A stretch of DNA of 64,000 nt from Clostridia bacterium (GTDB lineage Bacteria > Bacillota > Clostridia > Oscillospirales > Acutalibacteraceae): contig JAGAKX010000058.1 in the NCBI GenBank assembly GCA_017625435.1, positions 60,560-124,559 of the forward strand. Direction: 5' to 3'. The position numbers and the translations under genes are program-made. Positions 9,618 to 18,114 of this stretch are shown piece after piece. Under the pieces are notes generated by a model. It was not told the origin of the DNA. It saw only the letters and a list, made by a program, of their open reading frames with translations, and did not search any database. How positions within the stretch are numbered: the first letter of the stretch is position 1; each line of letters starts with the position of its first letter.

Positions 9618-10296
9618 CTTTTGTCACCTCAAGCTTATAGCCTGCACCGTAAATGGTTTTTATGTGCTGTGCACCCCAGTCGCCGAGCTTTGTGCGAAGA
9701 CGGGCAACGTGAGAGTCAACGGTACGCACGTCACCGTCAAAATCGAAGCCCCATATATCATCAAGAAGCTGTTCACGGGTAAAAACACGACCCGGTACAG
9801 CAAGAAGCTTCTGCAGGATACTGTATTCCTTGAGAGTAAGGCTGATGCTCTGTCCGTCAAGCCATACCTCGTGTGCGGAGGAATCGAGCTTTAAGTCGTC
9901 AATTGCCATAACCTCTGTTTCCTCAGTAGCTCCGGCTCCCCTTCTTAAAAGGGCGGCAACACGCTTCATAAGAACCGAGGGACTACAGGGCTTTGTAACG
10001 TAGTCGTCAGCACCTGCATCAAAGGCGGTAAGCTGGTCAAACTCGGTGCTTCTTGCAGAAAGCATAATAATGGGAATCTGCGAGGTCTCTCTCACCCTTC
10101 TGCATACCTCCCAGCCGTCTGTACCGGGCATCATAATGTCAAGAATCATAAGAGCGATATCGGGGGTTTCCGCAAAAATTGCAAGTGCCTCGTCCCCGTC
10201 AACCGCAAGTAAGGGCTCATAGCCCTCCTGGACCAGGAAATCGCTTACAAGACGTCTTATAAGCTCTTCGTCGTCTGCTACAAGTATTTTCTTCAT
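9610..10296 (-). CDS. OmpR/PhoB-family response regulator
   Basis: 228 residues. The N-terminal receiver domain has the acidic pair D8/D9, phospho-acceptor Asp53 (ILDIMMPG) and Lys102 in YVTKP. The C-terminal winged-helix DNA-binding domain contains LTLKEYSIL and RTVDSHVARLRTKLG. Start codon follows AGAAGGT. Partner of the kinase encoded immediately downstream. Target genes are not evident; the nearest separate unit, queT, has its own promoter and riboswitch. Confidence 0.95.
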   Translation of the reverse strand: MKKILVADDEELIRRLVSDFLVQEGYEPLLAVDGDEALAIFAETPDIALMILDIMMPGTDGWEVCRRVRETSQIPIIMLSARSTEFDQLTAFDAGADDYVTKPCSPSVLMKRVAALLRRGAGATEETEVMAIDDLKLDSSAHEVWLDGQSISLTLKEYSILQKLLAVPGRVFTREQLLDDIWGFDFDGDVRTVDSHVARLRTKLGDWGAQHIKTIYGAGYKLEVTKDA

Positions 10297-10360
10297 AATT
10301 TACCTTCTTTCACGGTGTGCCGTGTAATATAAGGCGGTGTGCCGCCTCAAAAAGCCGTAA

Positions 10361-10873
10361 TCAGGACAAAAGTTCCCTTATACGGTCATTTTTACTGAAA
10401 AATTTATAAAGGAGTGTGCCCAGGGTGAACACCACAACCGCTTCACCGAGACCCACAGTAAGCATATTCATAAAAAATACGGGTAAAAATGCTTCTTCTC
10501 CCGAAATGAAGGCTATTTCCGCACCCACAAAAACGGCATTGAAAATAACCGGAAAGAGAAAAGAAAAAAGAGGAAAACCCTTTACCTTCACGTGACGGAG
10601 CTTTCTTGTAAGAAGTGCCGCAAAAAGAGTTGCGAGGGAGCCGACAATTGTGTCAAGGGGTGTTACGGAGCTGAAAATATTGGCAACAATACAGCCCACC
10701 GTAAGTCCCGGAACGGATGCAGCCGAAAACAGCGGTAAAACTGTGAGAGCCTCCGAAAAACGGAACTGCACTCCGCCGTAGGCAAGCCCGAAAAAGGCGC
10801 TCAGAAGGGTAAGCACCGTATAAAGGGCACCGATTAATGCCGCTTTCACATAAAACAGAGTTTTCTTATTCAT
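10361..10873 (-). CDS. queT: QueT-family queuosine-precursor transporter (ECF S component)
   Basis: 170 residues with about five or six TM helices. The family signature GGVQFRFSEALTVLPLF occurs near residue 33, and the length is typical of QueT (formerly DUF988). Such S components bind preQ1/preQ0 or related precursors and work with a shared ECF energy-coupling module, none of which is encoded in the window. The preQ1-I riboswitch just upstream supports the substrate assignment independently. Confidence 0.9.
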   Translation of the reverse strand: MNKKTLFYVKAALIGALYTVLTLLSAFFGLAYGGVQFRFSEALTVLPLFSAASVPGLTVGCIVANIFSSVTPLDTIVGSLATLFAALLTRKLRHVKVKGFPLFSFLFPVIFNAVFVGAEIAFISGEEAFLPVFFMNMLTVGLGEAVVVFTLGTLLYKFFSKNDRIRELLS

Positions 10874-10880
10874 TTTTACA

Positions 10881-10922
10881 CGTCCTTAGTTTTGTTTATT
10901 GTCAGGATGGTTTCGAACTGAC
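10881..10922 (-). promoter_or_regulatory. preQ1-I riboswitch controlling queT
   Basis: Minus-strand order: P1 5' arm GTCAG, loop TTCGAAACCATC, P1 3' arm CTGAC, A-rich tail AATAAACAAAACTAAGGA. The AAACTAAGGA tail is characteristic of class I preQ1 aptamers. Its AGGA both pairs with the TCC-containing loop to form the pseudoknot and serves as the ribosome site, about 10 nt before the ATG. Ligand binding should therefore hide the ribosome site, giving translational OFF control. Confidence 0.85.
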
Positions 10923-10947
10923 ATTCCGGAATAATCCGAACAGAACA

Positions 10948-10976
10948 ATTATACCAAACTATTTCAGTTTAGTCAA
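10948..10976 (-). promoter_or_regulatory. queT promoter
   Basis: On the minus strand, TTGACT, 17 bp and TATAAT. The -35 box overlaps the stop codon of the upstream membrane protein gene. Confidence 0.8.
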
Positions 10977-12376
10977 TCGAGAATTAACGATAAATAAATT
11001 AAAACTGCACTCTGAAGGATAAGATGTCCCGTAACGGTTAACCCTGAGCCGAAGGTACGGCTGAAGTCCGTCTCTTTTTTAAGGAATGCCTTTATTCTGT
11101 CGGGACCGAAGGAATAGAGCACACAGGCTCCCGTGTAGCCGAGAGTATAAAGAAGCATGGTATCAAAAAGGCTGATTTTCATAATGCTAAAGAAGAACCA
11201 CAAGGGCAGGATAACCCACATAAGCTTAAAGGGGAAACGCAGAATTTTCTTATACTGTGAGCGTTCATACCACTCGACGGAGCACTTTTCACAAAGGGCA
11301 AAGGCAAGGGTTCCGAAGGTGCCGAAGGCAGAAGCCGAGGGAGAGCCCAGGAATATAAAGATAAGCGGAACTGCCGACCACAGGGGTCTTTCAATCTGCT
11401 CAAAAACATTGATATCAACATTTTTTCCCTTTTTTTCAAAATATGCCGATAAGGGGTACTGCACAGCAGTCAGGCACATAAGAGCAAGACATATTACGGC
11501 GCAGATATATTTGTCATTCACAAGGGGCAGATTTACAAGGCTTACCCCTTTAAGTATTTTTACAAAATGCGAGGACGTAAGGGCAAAATAAAGCATAAGT
11601 CCGCCGCCGGCAAAGGCACCGAAGGCGTGCTCCATAATCTTCCAGCCGTCAATATAGCCCTTCCCGTGAAGGCGTTTTCCGAAAATTTTATCGCCGTGGC
11701 GTCTTTCGATATCATAAAGCACAAGTCCCAGAAGAAAGCCTGCTCCGCCTGTAATAAAGCCCGTAATTCCGGCACCGAGGGCATAAAAATCCCCTTTTAC
11801 AAGAGAAAATACCGTCAGCACGAGAATTATCATTACGTTGCTTCCCCACTCCTCACGGCGGTCAAGGGAAAAATAAAGCTTCGGGAAAATGCCCTTCTTT
11901 TTATCATAGGGGACATTGAAGATTTTTGTTCCTATAAAGGATACTGCGGGGAAGGATGCGAAAAGAACTGCAACCTCCCAAATTTTGTATGCACCCGTAA
12001 GGGCTGTGGGCAGAAGCGCGAGGGCAAAGCCGGGAATGGAAAACCACAGTCCGCCCTTTAAGAATATGCCGATAACACCCTTTTTCAGCTGATTGTAATA
12101 GGGTCCCTCCTTGTCACGGGACAGAAGAAAGGACATAGTCTGGGCATAGGTTTCCGTGCCTCCGTAGAACATTGTAAGGGCACCTGCGGCGGCAAAGAAC
12201 ATCCAGAAATCCTTACCTGCATCACCCATAGCAAAAAATGCAACGGCAATTCCCATAAGGGCACCGGGAAGAAGCGCGCCCTTTTCACCGCCGATGACAA
12301 AGCCGCGGATTCCCCAGCCGTAGGACACGGCAAAGCCTGCAAAAAGAACGGAGAGAACAACGGACCAAGGTGTCAT
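10973..12376 (-). CDS. Polytopic membrane protein of unknown function
   Basis: 467 residues with about twelve hydrophobic segments. A Gly-rich N-terminal motif (YGWGIRGFVIGGEKGALLPG) recalls transporters or permease-like proteins, but I do not recognise the family. The ATG at 12376 is chosen because AGGAG lies about 10 nt upstream; an in-frame TTG nine bases earlier would sit on the ribosome site. It forms its own unit between queT and the MATE operon, separated from the latter by a family B repeat. Function not assigned. Confidence 0.75.
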   Translation of the reverse strand: MTPWSVVLSVLFAGFAVSYGWGIRGFVIGGEKGALLPGALMGIAVAFFAMGDAGKDFWMFFAAAGALTMFYGGTETYAQTMSFLLSRDKEGPYYNQLKKGVIGIFLKGGLWFSIPGFALALLPTALTGAYKIWEVAVLFASFPAVSFIGTKIFNVPYDKKKGIFPKLYFSLDRREEWGSNVMIILVLTVFSLVKGDFYALGAGITGFITGGAGFLLGLVLYDIERRHGDKIFGKRLHGKGYIDGWKIMEHAFGAFAGGGLMLYFALTSSHFVKILKGVSLVNLPLVNDKYICAVICLALMCLTAVQYPLSAYFEKKGKNVDINVFEQIERPLWSAVPLIFIFLGSPSASAFGTFGTLAFALCEKCSVEWYERSQYKKILRFPFKLMWVILPLWFFFSIMKISLFDTMLLYTLGYTGACVLYSFGPDRIKAFLKKETDFSRTFGSGLTVTGHLILQSAVLIYLSLILD

Positions 12377-12403
12377 ACAAACCAATCTCCTTTATTCAGC
12401 ATT

Positions 12404-12500
12404 GTAGGGGAGGGGTCTCCCCTCACGATTAAAAAAATTACTATTTTTTGAAATGAAAGCTACAGACGTTATATAACGGGAGGGGGAACCCCTCCCCTAC
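12404..12500. repeat. Family B inverted-repeat element
   Basis: Left unit GTAGGGGAGGGGTCTCCCCT and right unit GGGGGAACCCCTCCCCTAC flank a core with ACAGACGTTATATAACGGG. Confidence 0.75.
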
Positions 12501-12516
12501 GATAACAAATTATATT

Positions 12517-13860
12517 TTATCGTGTAAGGGTGCGTATCCATTTATAACGGTTAACCTTTACGACTGCCACCAGGCATTTTGTCAGCTGGTCGGACTTTAA
12601 GATAAAGAACGTCACGGGGACGGGCCAGCTGAAGACGAATGCGGACAGGAACGAAAGGGGAAGAACTATACACCACATAAAAATTATGTCATTTTTGAAG
12701 ACAAATTTTGTATCTCCGCCGCCTGAGACTATACCGCAAAGGGCAGGGGCTTCATAGGAAGAGCCGATAACCGTTACTGCAAGAATGTTGATAAATGTGG
12801 CGGCAAGGGCTGCCGTTTCGGGGGTAACATCGTAAACGGAGATTATTGCGTCCCTTAAAAGCAGAAGCAGGGCGCAGGACACAAGACCTATGACAATGTA
12901 AAGAATCTGCAATTTTTTTGCATATTTTTTTACTCTCGGAATATCGTTTTCGCCGACGGTTTTACCGATAAGCACGCTTGAAGCGTTGGAGGAGGAGGTG
13001 TAAAGCACCGACACCACCTGAAAAACGGGGGCCGTAACGGCATTGGCACCGATGCAGGCGGCACCGAGACGGCCTATGATTGCGGTCTGTACGGTCATGG
13101 CAACTCCCCAGGAGCCGCCCGAGCCTATAAGGGGAAGACCTGCCTTTATGTAGTCCTTGAAATAAGCCTTTTCGAGGCTGAAAGCGTCCTTGATTTTAAG
13201 GGACAGACGCTTGTCAATGACAAACACGTAAATAACGGATGCGGCAAGCTCAGCCACACGGGAGATAAGGGTTGCTATGGCAGCACCCTGAACGCCCATT
13301 TCGGGGAAGCCCAGTCTGCCGAAAATCAGGCAGTAGTTAAGGCTTACGTTAAAAATCAGAGCAAGCACCGAGGTATAAAAGCCGATTCTTACCGCTTCAA
13401 CACTTCGCATAAGGGCAATTAAAATCTGAGTTACGGCAAAAATTATGTAGGAAAATGCCATAATTTTAATATATTCGGCACCCATAAGGACAATTTCCGT
13501 TTCATCGGAAAGAATACCGAGAATTCCTTCGGGGGATATAAGCACGGCTGCCATCAGAACGGCAGACATTGCAACACCCATAAGAAATGCGGCAGAAAAT
13601 ACCTTTTTTATGGGCTCTAAGTGCTTTTTGCCCCAGTACTGAGAGGCAATTACAACAAGTCCGTTAGCAGCTCCGTTTACAAACATATGAAGAAGGAACT
13701 GAATCTGATTAGCAAGTGAAACACCGCTCATTGCAATTTCGCTGTAGGTGCCGAGCATTATGCTGTCGGCAAGGTTTACGCTGAAAACAATGATGTTCTG
13801 CAACGCAACTACCGAAAAAAGGCTGAAAAATGTCTTATAAAAATACTTATCCTTAATCAT
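12517..13860 (-). CDS. MATE-family efflux transporter
   Basis: 447 residues with twelve predicted TM helices in two homologous halves. Typical MATE features are visible: NIIVFSVNLADSIMLGTYS near the N terminus, and GANAVTAPVFQV with SSNASSVLIG in the second half. Such proteins export cationic drugs or metabolites by Na+ or H+ antiport. The ATG start lies inside the stop region of the upstream GH84 gene (ATGATTAA), indicating translational coupling. The substrate is unknown. Confidence 0.88.
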   Translation of the reverse strand: MIKDKYFYKTFFSLFSVVALQNIIVFSVNLADSIMLGTYSEIAMSGVSLANQIQFLLHMFVNGAANGLVVIASQYWGKKHLEPIKKVFSAAFLMGVAMSAVLMAAVLISPEGILGILSDETEIVLMGAEYIKIMAFSYIIFAVTQILIALMRSVEAVRIGFYTSVLALIFNVSLNYCLIFGRLGFPEMGVQGAAIATLISRVAELAASVIYVFVIDKRLSLKIKDAFSLEKAYFKDYIKAGLPLIGSGGSWGVAMTVQTAIIGRLGAACIGANAVTAPVFQVVSVLYTSSSNASSVLIGKTVGENDIPRVKKYAKKLQILYIVIGLVSCALLLLLRDAIISVYDVTPETAALAATFINILAVTVIGSSYEAPALCGIVSGGGDTKFVFKNDIIFMWCIVLPLSFLSAFVFSWPVPVTFFILKSDQLTKCLVAVVKVNRYKWIRTLTR

Positions 13861-15493
13861 CGCCAAGTACACTTTCTATATATTCTCTGAAGCAGAAGGA
13901 TGTGAGCACCGTAGCGGATTCATTGTAGTCTGACATCTTCTCTATGAGCTCTTCCCTTACCTTTGCCCCCTCAAGATACTTAAGGGACAGCTTCATAATT
14001 TCACACATAAGACCGAATTTTTTTATCCAGCGGGAAAGCTCCTTGTATAAGGGCTTTTCGCTGTATTGACGGAATATTTCATAAGCTTTTTCCACTCTTT
14101 CGGTGTAAACGCTTACGGTATTTACTGCCAAATCCCTGTTTCCCGTCTGAAATTCAACGGAAGCACGGGAGAGGTATTCACCCATAATTTTCGAATTTTC
14201 ATCGTGAAGGCAGGCGGTCCTGCAATGGTCGGAAAGCAGAATAAAGGCTTCCCTTTCCTCCTCGGGGAGAAGGAAATTCACGGCTTCAAGGAAGCTTTCC
14301 TCGGGGTCGTAGTCTTCACTGTTCCAGAGATAGGCTGCAATTGTGATAAGGGGGAATTTATTGCAGCCGAAGTACTCCATACAGTTGGAAATCAGCCCTG
14401 CGCTTCCCTTAAAAAGCTCGGGGTCTCTGCCGATTACGGGCCCTAAGTGCATTTCCATAAACATTTCCGCATCGTTTACGGGGTAATTATCCCAGTAAAG
14501 AGGCTTTCGGAAATTATTTTTATTAAAAATCTCAGCTTCTGAAAGGGTAATTTCCTTACTGCAGATGTCACTTCCCGTAAAGAAAACGTCAATGTCCGGG
14601 GGAATCGCGGAAGCGAACTCCACAAGCTCAGGCTCCGTGCCCTTTCCTCTGTAAGAGGTGGGACAGACGGTGAGTTTTACATCGGGAGAAAGGGTTTTCA
14701 GAAAGTCACGGTATTTTTTTACAAGCTCCACGTGGGCATTGACAGCATTGCCGTACTTTATTTTGTCCTCTTCATAGAACAAATCCGAGGGGATATCGTC
14801 AAGAAGAAGCCCGAAACGGCTGATACCGAGAGTATAAAGCTGACGGGTTTTGGCTTTAAGAGACTCGAATTCCCCGTCGTCCGAATATTTCATACTGAGC
14901 CCCGGTGCTATACAGTAATAAAAATCCACAAAGAGGCTCTTTGCCTCATCCACAAGGGCTTTCAGCTGAGAAGCCTCATTTTCGGGATAGAGCTCACGCC
15001 ATTTATTTCTGTGATAAGGGTCGTCCTTTGGGGCATAATAGTGGGTATTTTCACCGAAAAGTGCCATAAGGCGAAGCATTTCGGGACGCTCCTCGCTTTT
15101 CCAGGGGTTGCCGTAAAAGCCCTCAATATAGCCGCGGACGGAAAAAGAGGGATAATCGGTGATTTCACCTATAGGAAATTCGTTTTTAAGGGTCATTCTG
15201 CGAAGAGCAAAAAGACCTCTTATAAGACCTTTCTCCGAGGAAGAATAAAGGGAAACGGTTAAAACACCGCCCTTTTCACAAAGTTCCGTTCTGTATGCTT
15301 CATCGGAAATTTCACCGAGACTGTCTTCACGAAAAATGCAAAGCAAAAGATTACCGTCCGTCACAGTCTCCCCGAAAACAGTATTTACGGGGGCTGAGGA
15401 CAGTCCCATACACCGGCTCAGGCTGACTCTGATTTCATCGGCAAATGAAAAATATCCTTTGGCTGAAAGGTGCTTCGGTTTCGGGAAAATCAT
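13853..15493 (-). CDS. GH84 beta-N-acetylglucosaminidase-like hydrolase
   Basis: 546 residues. The catalytic barrel starts with RGYIEGFYGNPW (about 120-131), and the GH84 aspartate pair is Asp232-Asp233 in GLLLDDIP. The family uses substrate-assisted catalysis by the N-acetyl group on beta-GlcNAc (O-GlcNAcase/NagJ type). An N-terminal GH20b-like domain precedes the barrel and a helical domain follows. No signal peptide is present, so the enzyme should act in the cytoplasm on imported glycans. It sits in an operon between an orphan binding lipoprotein and a MATE exporter; the start overlaps the ribosome site/stop region of the former. Confidence 0.88.
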   Translation of the reverse strand: MIFPKPKHLSAKGYFSFADEIRVSLSRCMGLSSAPVNTVFGETVTDGNLLLCIFREDSLGEISDEAYRTELCEKGGVLTVSLYSSSEKGLIRGLFALRRMTLKNEFPIGEITDYPSFSVRGYIEGFYGNPWKSEERPEMLRLMALFGENTHYYAPKDDPYHRNKWRELYPENEASQLKALVDEAKSLFVDFYYCIAPGLSMKYSDDGEFESLKAKTRQLYTLGISRFGLLLDDIPSDLFYEEDKIKYGNAVNAHVELVKKYRDFLKTLSPDVKLTVCPTSYRGKGTEPELVEFASAIPPDIDVFFTGSDICSKEITLSEAEIFNKNNFRKPLYWDNYPVNDAEMFMEMHLGPVIGRDPELFKGSAGLISNCMEYFGCNKFPLITIAAYLWNSEDYDPEESFLEAVNFLLPEEEREAFILLSDHCRTACLHDENSKIMGEYLSRASVEFQTGNRDLAVNTVSVYTERVEKAYEIFRQYSEKPLYKELSRWIKKFGLMCEIMKLSLKYLEGAKVREELIEKMSDYNESATVLTSFCFREYIESVLGDD

Positions 15494-15496
15494 ATT

Positions 15497-17023
15497 TTAT
15501 CTCTCCGTAAACATAAGTTTGTCAATATCGCTGAAGAAGAAGTTTTCCGCACAGTAAAGCTCGGAAATAACATCTCTTGTATAAAGGAATCTGCCGTTTC
15601 TGTAGGCAAGGGGTATAAAGGGCATATCCTTATTGAAAACGGAAATAAAATCGTCAAGGGTGATTTCACCGTTTCTGTACTGCCCGTAGGCTTCGTCGCA
15701 GGTAAGGTAGCTGAAATCTATACCGTAAGCGGCATTTCCGCCGTAGGTGAAGAATTCCGTCAGGTCCATATTGGAAGGAAGCTTGATTTCTGCAATATAA
15801 AGGTCATAAAGTCCCTCTTCCACAGCCTTTTTAAGGTCCTGTGAATTCAGAAGACGGATTGTGATGTTTACGTTATAGGCTTTAAGTGCGGCGGCAATTT
15901 CGTTTGCGGCATTTCTTATGAAGGCATTTCCCTCGTTGCAAAGAAGAGTCAGATCAAGGGGGTGTCCGCCCTCGCCGAAGCCCCTTTGGGAGAGAAGCTC
16001 CTGAGTTTTTTCACCGTCGGCATTAAGAGACAAAGCCGATGCGGAAAGGGAGGAGGAATACTTTCCCCAAGAGGTATTGAAGGGTACAACGGCTCCTCTT
16101 GCGTATCCCATAAAGGCACTTTCCGCAATGGTCTGACGGTCAATTGCATAGGACAGAGCCTGACGGAAGGAAGAGAGCACAAGGTTTACGTTATAGTGGT
16201 TTACACCCATATAAACAAGGTTATTGAGATAAACTCCCGTTGAGGAGCAGTTTACGCCCGATACGTCGGAATCGGAAAGGTCGGAATAATAAAAATCAAG
16301 CTCGTTCGTGGCAACAAGGTTAGCAGGATTTGTGTTACGGCTTACATCCGTAAGTCTTACGGTGCCGATTTCGGGAAGAGCACCCGAATAACGGAGATTT
16401 GCTTTTAATGTAAGGCGGATTCCGTCCTCGCTGAACTGATAAAAGCCGTTACCCACGGGATACATATCCTTTGTCTCTGCCGTACCGTTTTTCACCACGG
16501 GGAAGGTAAGAAGATTCAGCACATCGGCATCTGTCCGCGAAAGCTCAAAAACAACGGTCTTTTCATCCTCCCCATAACAGGAGGAGATTCCCGAAAGAGA
16601 GGTGCGGTATCTGTCGGAGGATTTTGCACAATCGAAGGAATAGGCTACATCCCGGGCACTTACGGGTGAGCCGTCCGAAAAAACAAGGTCGGGATTAATG
16701 AAAACCTTGAGGATTTTTCCCGAAATGCTTTCCGTTACCGCAATGTCCTTTTGGGGCATAAATGCAGTATCAAGGGTATAAAGACTGCGGTATAAAAGAG
16801 AGGTAAGAGTGCAGTTATAAAGAGTTTCCGAAAAATAGGGGTTAAGGGAGTCGGATGCGATATAGGGCACGCTGAAGCTTCCCCCGGGGATAGCGGGCTC
16901 ATTCTCTTCCGGGGGCTCGGTTGTCACTTCCACCCCCGGCTCGGTGCATCCGAACAGGGAAAGCACCGTAAGAAGAGAGAGGAGCAATGCTATTATTTTT
17001 TTACCTGATGATAAAGCTTTCAA
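15497..17023 (-). CDS. Orphan extracellular solute-binding lipoprotein (SBP_bac_5 type)
   Basis: 508 residues. The lipoprotein signal ends in LSLFGC with lipidated Cys26, followed by a Glu/Pro/Thr linker. The body resembles oligopeptide-binding proteins (ARDVAYSFDCAK, FRQALSYAIDRQTIAE). The TTG at 17023 is chosen because AGGAAGG lies 10 nt upstream and it gives a normal signal peptide; a longer in-frame version starts within the ymdB gene. No permease or ATPase is encoded nearby, so it either borrows components or has another role. Co-transcribed with ymdB and the GH84 gene, suggesting an oligosaccharide or glycopeptide ligand (inference). Confidence 0.8.
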   Translation of the reverse strand: MKALSSGKKIIALLLSLLTVLSLFGCTEPGVEVTTEPPEENEPAIPGGSFSVPYIASDSLNPYFSETLYNCTLTSLLYRSLYTLDTAFMPQKDIAVTESISGKILKVFINPDLVFSDGSPVSARDVAYSFDCAKSSDRYRTSLSGISSCYGEDEKTVVFELSRTDADVLNLLTFPVVKNGTAETKDMYPVGNGFYQFSEDGIRLTLKANLRYSGALPEIGTVRLTDVSRNTNPANLVATNELDFYYSDLSDSDVSGVNCSSTGVYLNNLVYMGVNHYNVNLVLSSFRQALSYAIDRQTIAESAFMGYARGAVVPFNTSWGKYSSSLSASALSLNADGEKTQELLSQRGFGEGGHPLDLTLLCNEGNAFIRNAANEIAAALKAYNVNITIRLLNSQDLKKAVEEGLYDLYIAEIKLPSNMDLTEFFTYGGNAAYGIDFSYLTCDEAYGQYRNGEITLDDFISVFNKDMPFIPLAYRNGRFLYTRDVISELYCAENFFFSDIDKLMFTER

Positions 17024-17780
17024 TTGAAACAGCCCTTCCTGTTGAGTTGTCGGTTTCAACCACTACACATTCCATTTTGCAGGGTCCCTCGGGATTTTTA
17101 AAATGCACGGGAAGTCCCGTAATGACCTTACGGGAGGCGCAGGAGATTTCAACGCCTAAAACGGAATCAATGACTCCCGTCATACCCGTATCCGTAATAT
17201 AAGCCGTGCCCTCGGGGAGAATACAGCTGTCGGCAGTCTGCACGTGGGTGTGAGTACCCAGCACCGCACTTACCTTGCCGTCAAGGAAATACCCCATTAC
17301 CTTTTTTTCCGAGGTGGCTTCGCAATGAAAATCCACAAGAATATTCTTTATTCCCTGAGCCTTCATTTCCGCAACAATACGCTCTGCCTCGTCAAAGGGA
17401 TTTTCGATGCTGTCCATATACACCCTGCCCATAAGGTTTATGACACCGAGGCGCTTACCCATTTTTTCAAGGATACTGTAGCCTCTTCCGGGGGCGGTAC
17501 GGTGGAAATTTGCAGGTCTTATAAGGGGAATATTTTCATTTTCAAAATATTTTTCAATTTCAACACGCTTTAGTGCGTGATTGCCCGTGGTAACAAGGTC
17601 TGCACCAGAGTCAAGTATATAATCGCAGGAGCCGGGAAGAATTCCGTTTCCCTGCGCAGAGTTTTCTCCGTTAACAATGCAGAAATCAATTTTCTGCTCC
17701 TTTTTGAAGGCAGGAAGCACCCTTCTCAAATGCTCACAGCCCCGGGGTGCTACAACATCCCCGACAAACAGTATTCTCAT
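17001..17780 (-). CDS. ymdB: YmdB-type metallophosphoesterase
   Basis: 259 residues matching TIGR00282/YmdB. Metal-binding motifs are FVGDVV (Asp8), NGEN (37-40), TTGNH (about 65-69), DFHCE and GTHTHVQT. In Bacillus subtilis YmdB hydrolyses 2',3'-cyclic nucleotides and influences biofilm formation and motility. It lies downstream of rny, the conserved Firmicutes order, but here a repeat element and a terminator separate the two. The 3' end overlaps the start of the binding-lipoprotein gene. Confidence 0.92.
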   Translation of the reverse strand: MRILFVGDVVAPRGCEHLRRVLPAFKKEQKIDFCIVNGENSAQGNGILPGSCDYILDSGADLVTTGNHALKRVEIEKYFENENIPLIRPANFHRTAPGRGYSILEKMGKRLGVINLMGRVYMDSIENPFDEAERIVAEMKAQGIKNILVDFHCEATSEKKVMGYFLDGKVSAVLGTHTHVQTADSCILPEGTAYITDTGMTGVIDSVLGVEISCASRKVITGLPVHFKNPEGPCKMECVVVETDNSTGRAVSIESFIIR

Positions 17781-17861
17781 AAGTTTTTTCTTTCTATGAT
17801 TAAATGATATTTAAAATCTCAAAAACAGCACACCGCGAGGCAGTATATCTGCCGTTTTATT

Positions 17862-18007
17862 GTAGGGGATGGCGTCCCCGACATCCCGTATCACAATGAA
17901 ATGAATCTGTTTTAAGTCCCGTAGCATATAAAAACGTGCCTTGCAGGCAACATACCTTCTGTAATTATATTCTCCGTTCGCGGGCTGTCGGGGACGCCAG
18001 CCCCTAC
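17862..18007. repeat. Family A inverted-repeat element
   Basis: Forward unit GTAGGGGATGGCGTCCCCGA at the left and reverse unit GTCGGGGACGCCAGCCCCTA at the right, followed by the outer arm AATTTACATCACAGCC. Confidence 0.8.
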
Positions 18008-18074
18008 AATGTAAAATTTACATCACAGCCACTCGGAATATAAAGCGAAGATTTACGGAATTTCTGATTCAATA

Positions 18075-18107
18075 AAAATCTCCCGAAAGTGATATTCTTC
18101 CGGGAGA
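18075..18107 (-). terminator. rny terminator
   Basis: ATCTCCCGGAAG...CTTTCGGGAGAT followed by TTTTT on the minus strand, just beyond the rny stop codon. Confidence 0.8.
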
Positions 18108-18114
18108 TAAGGTT

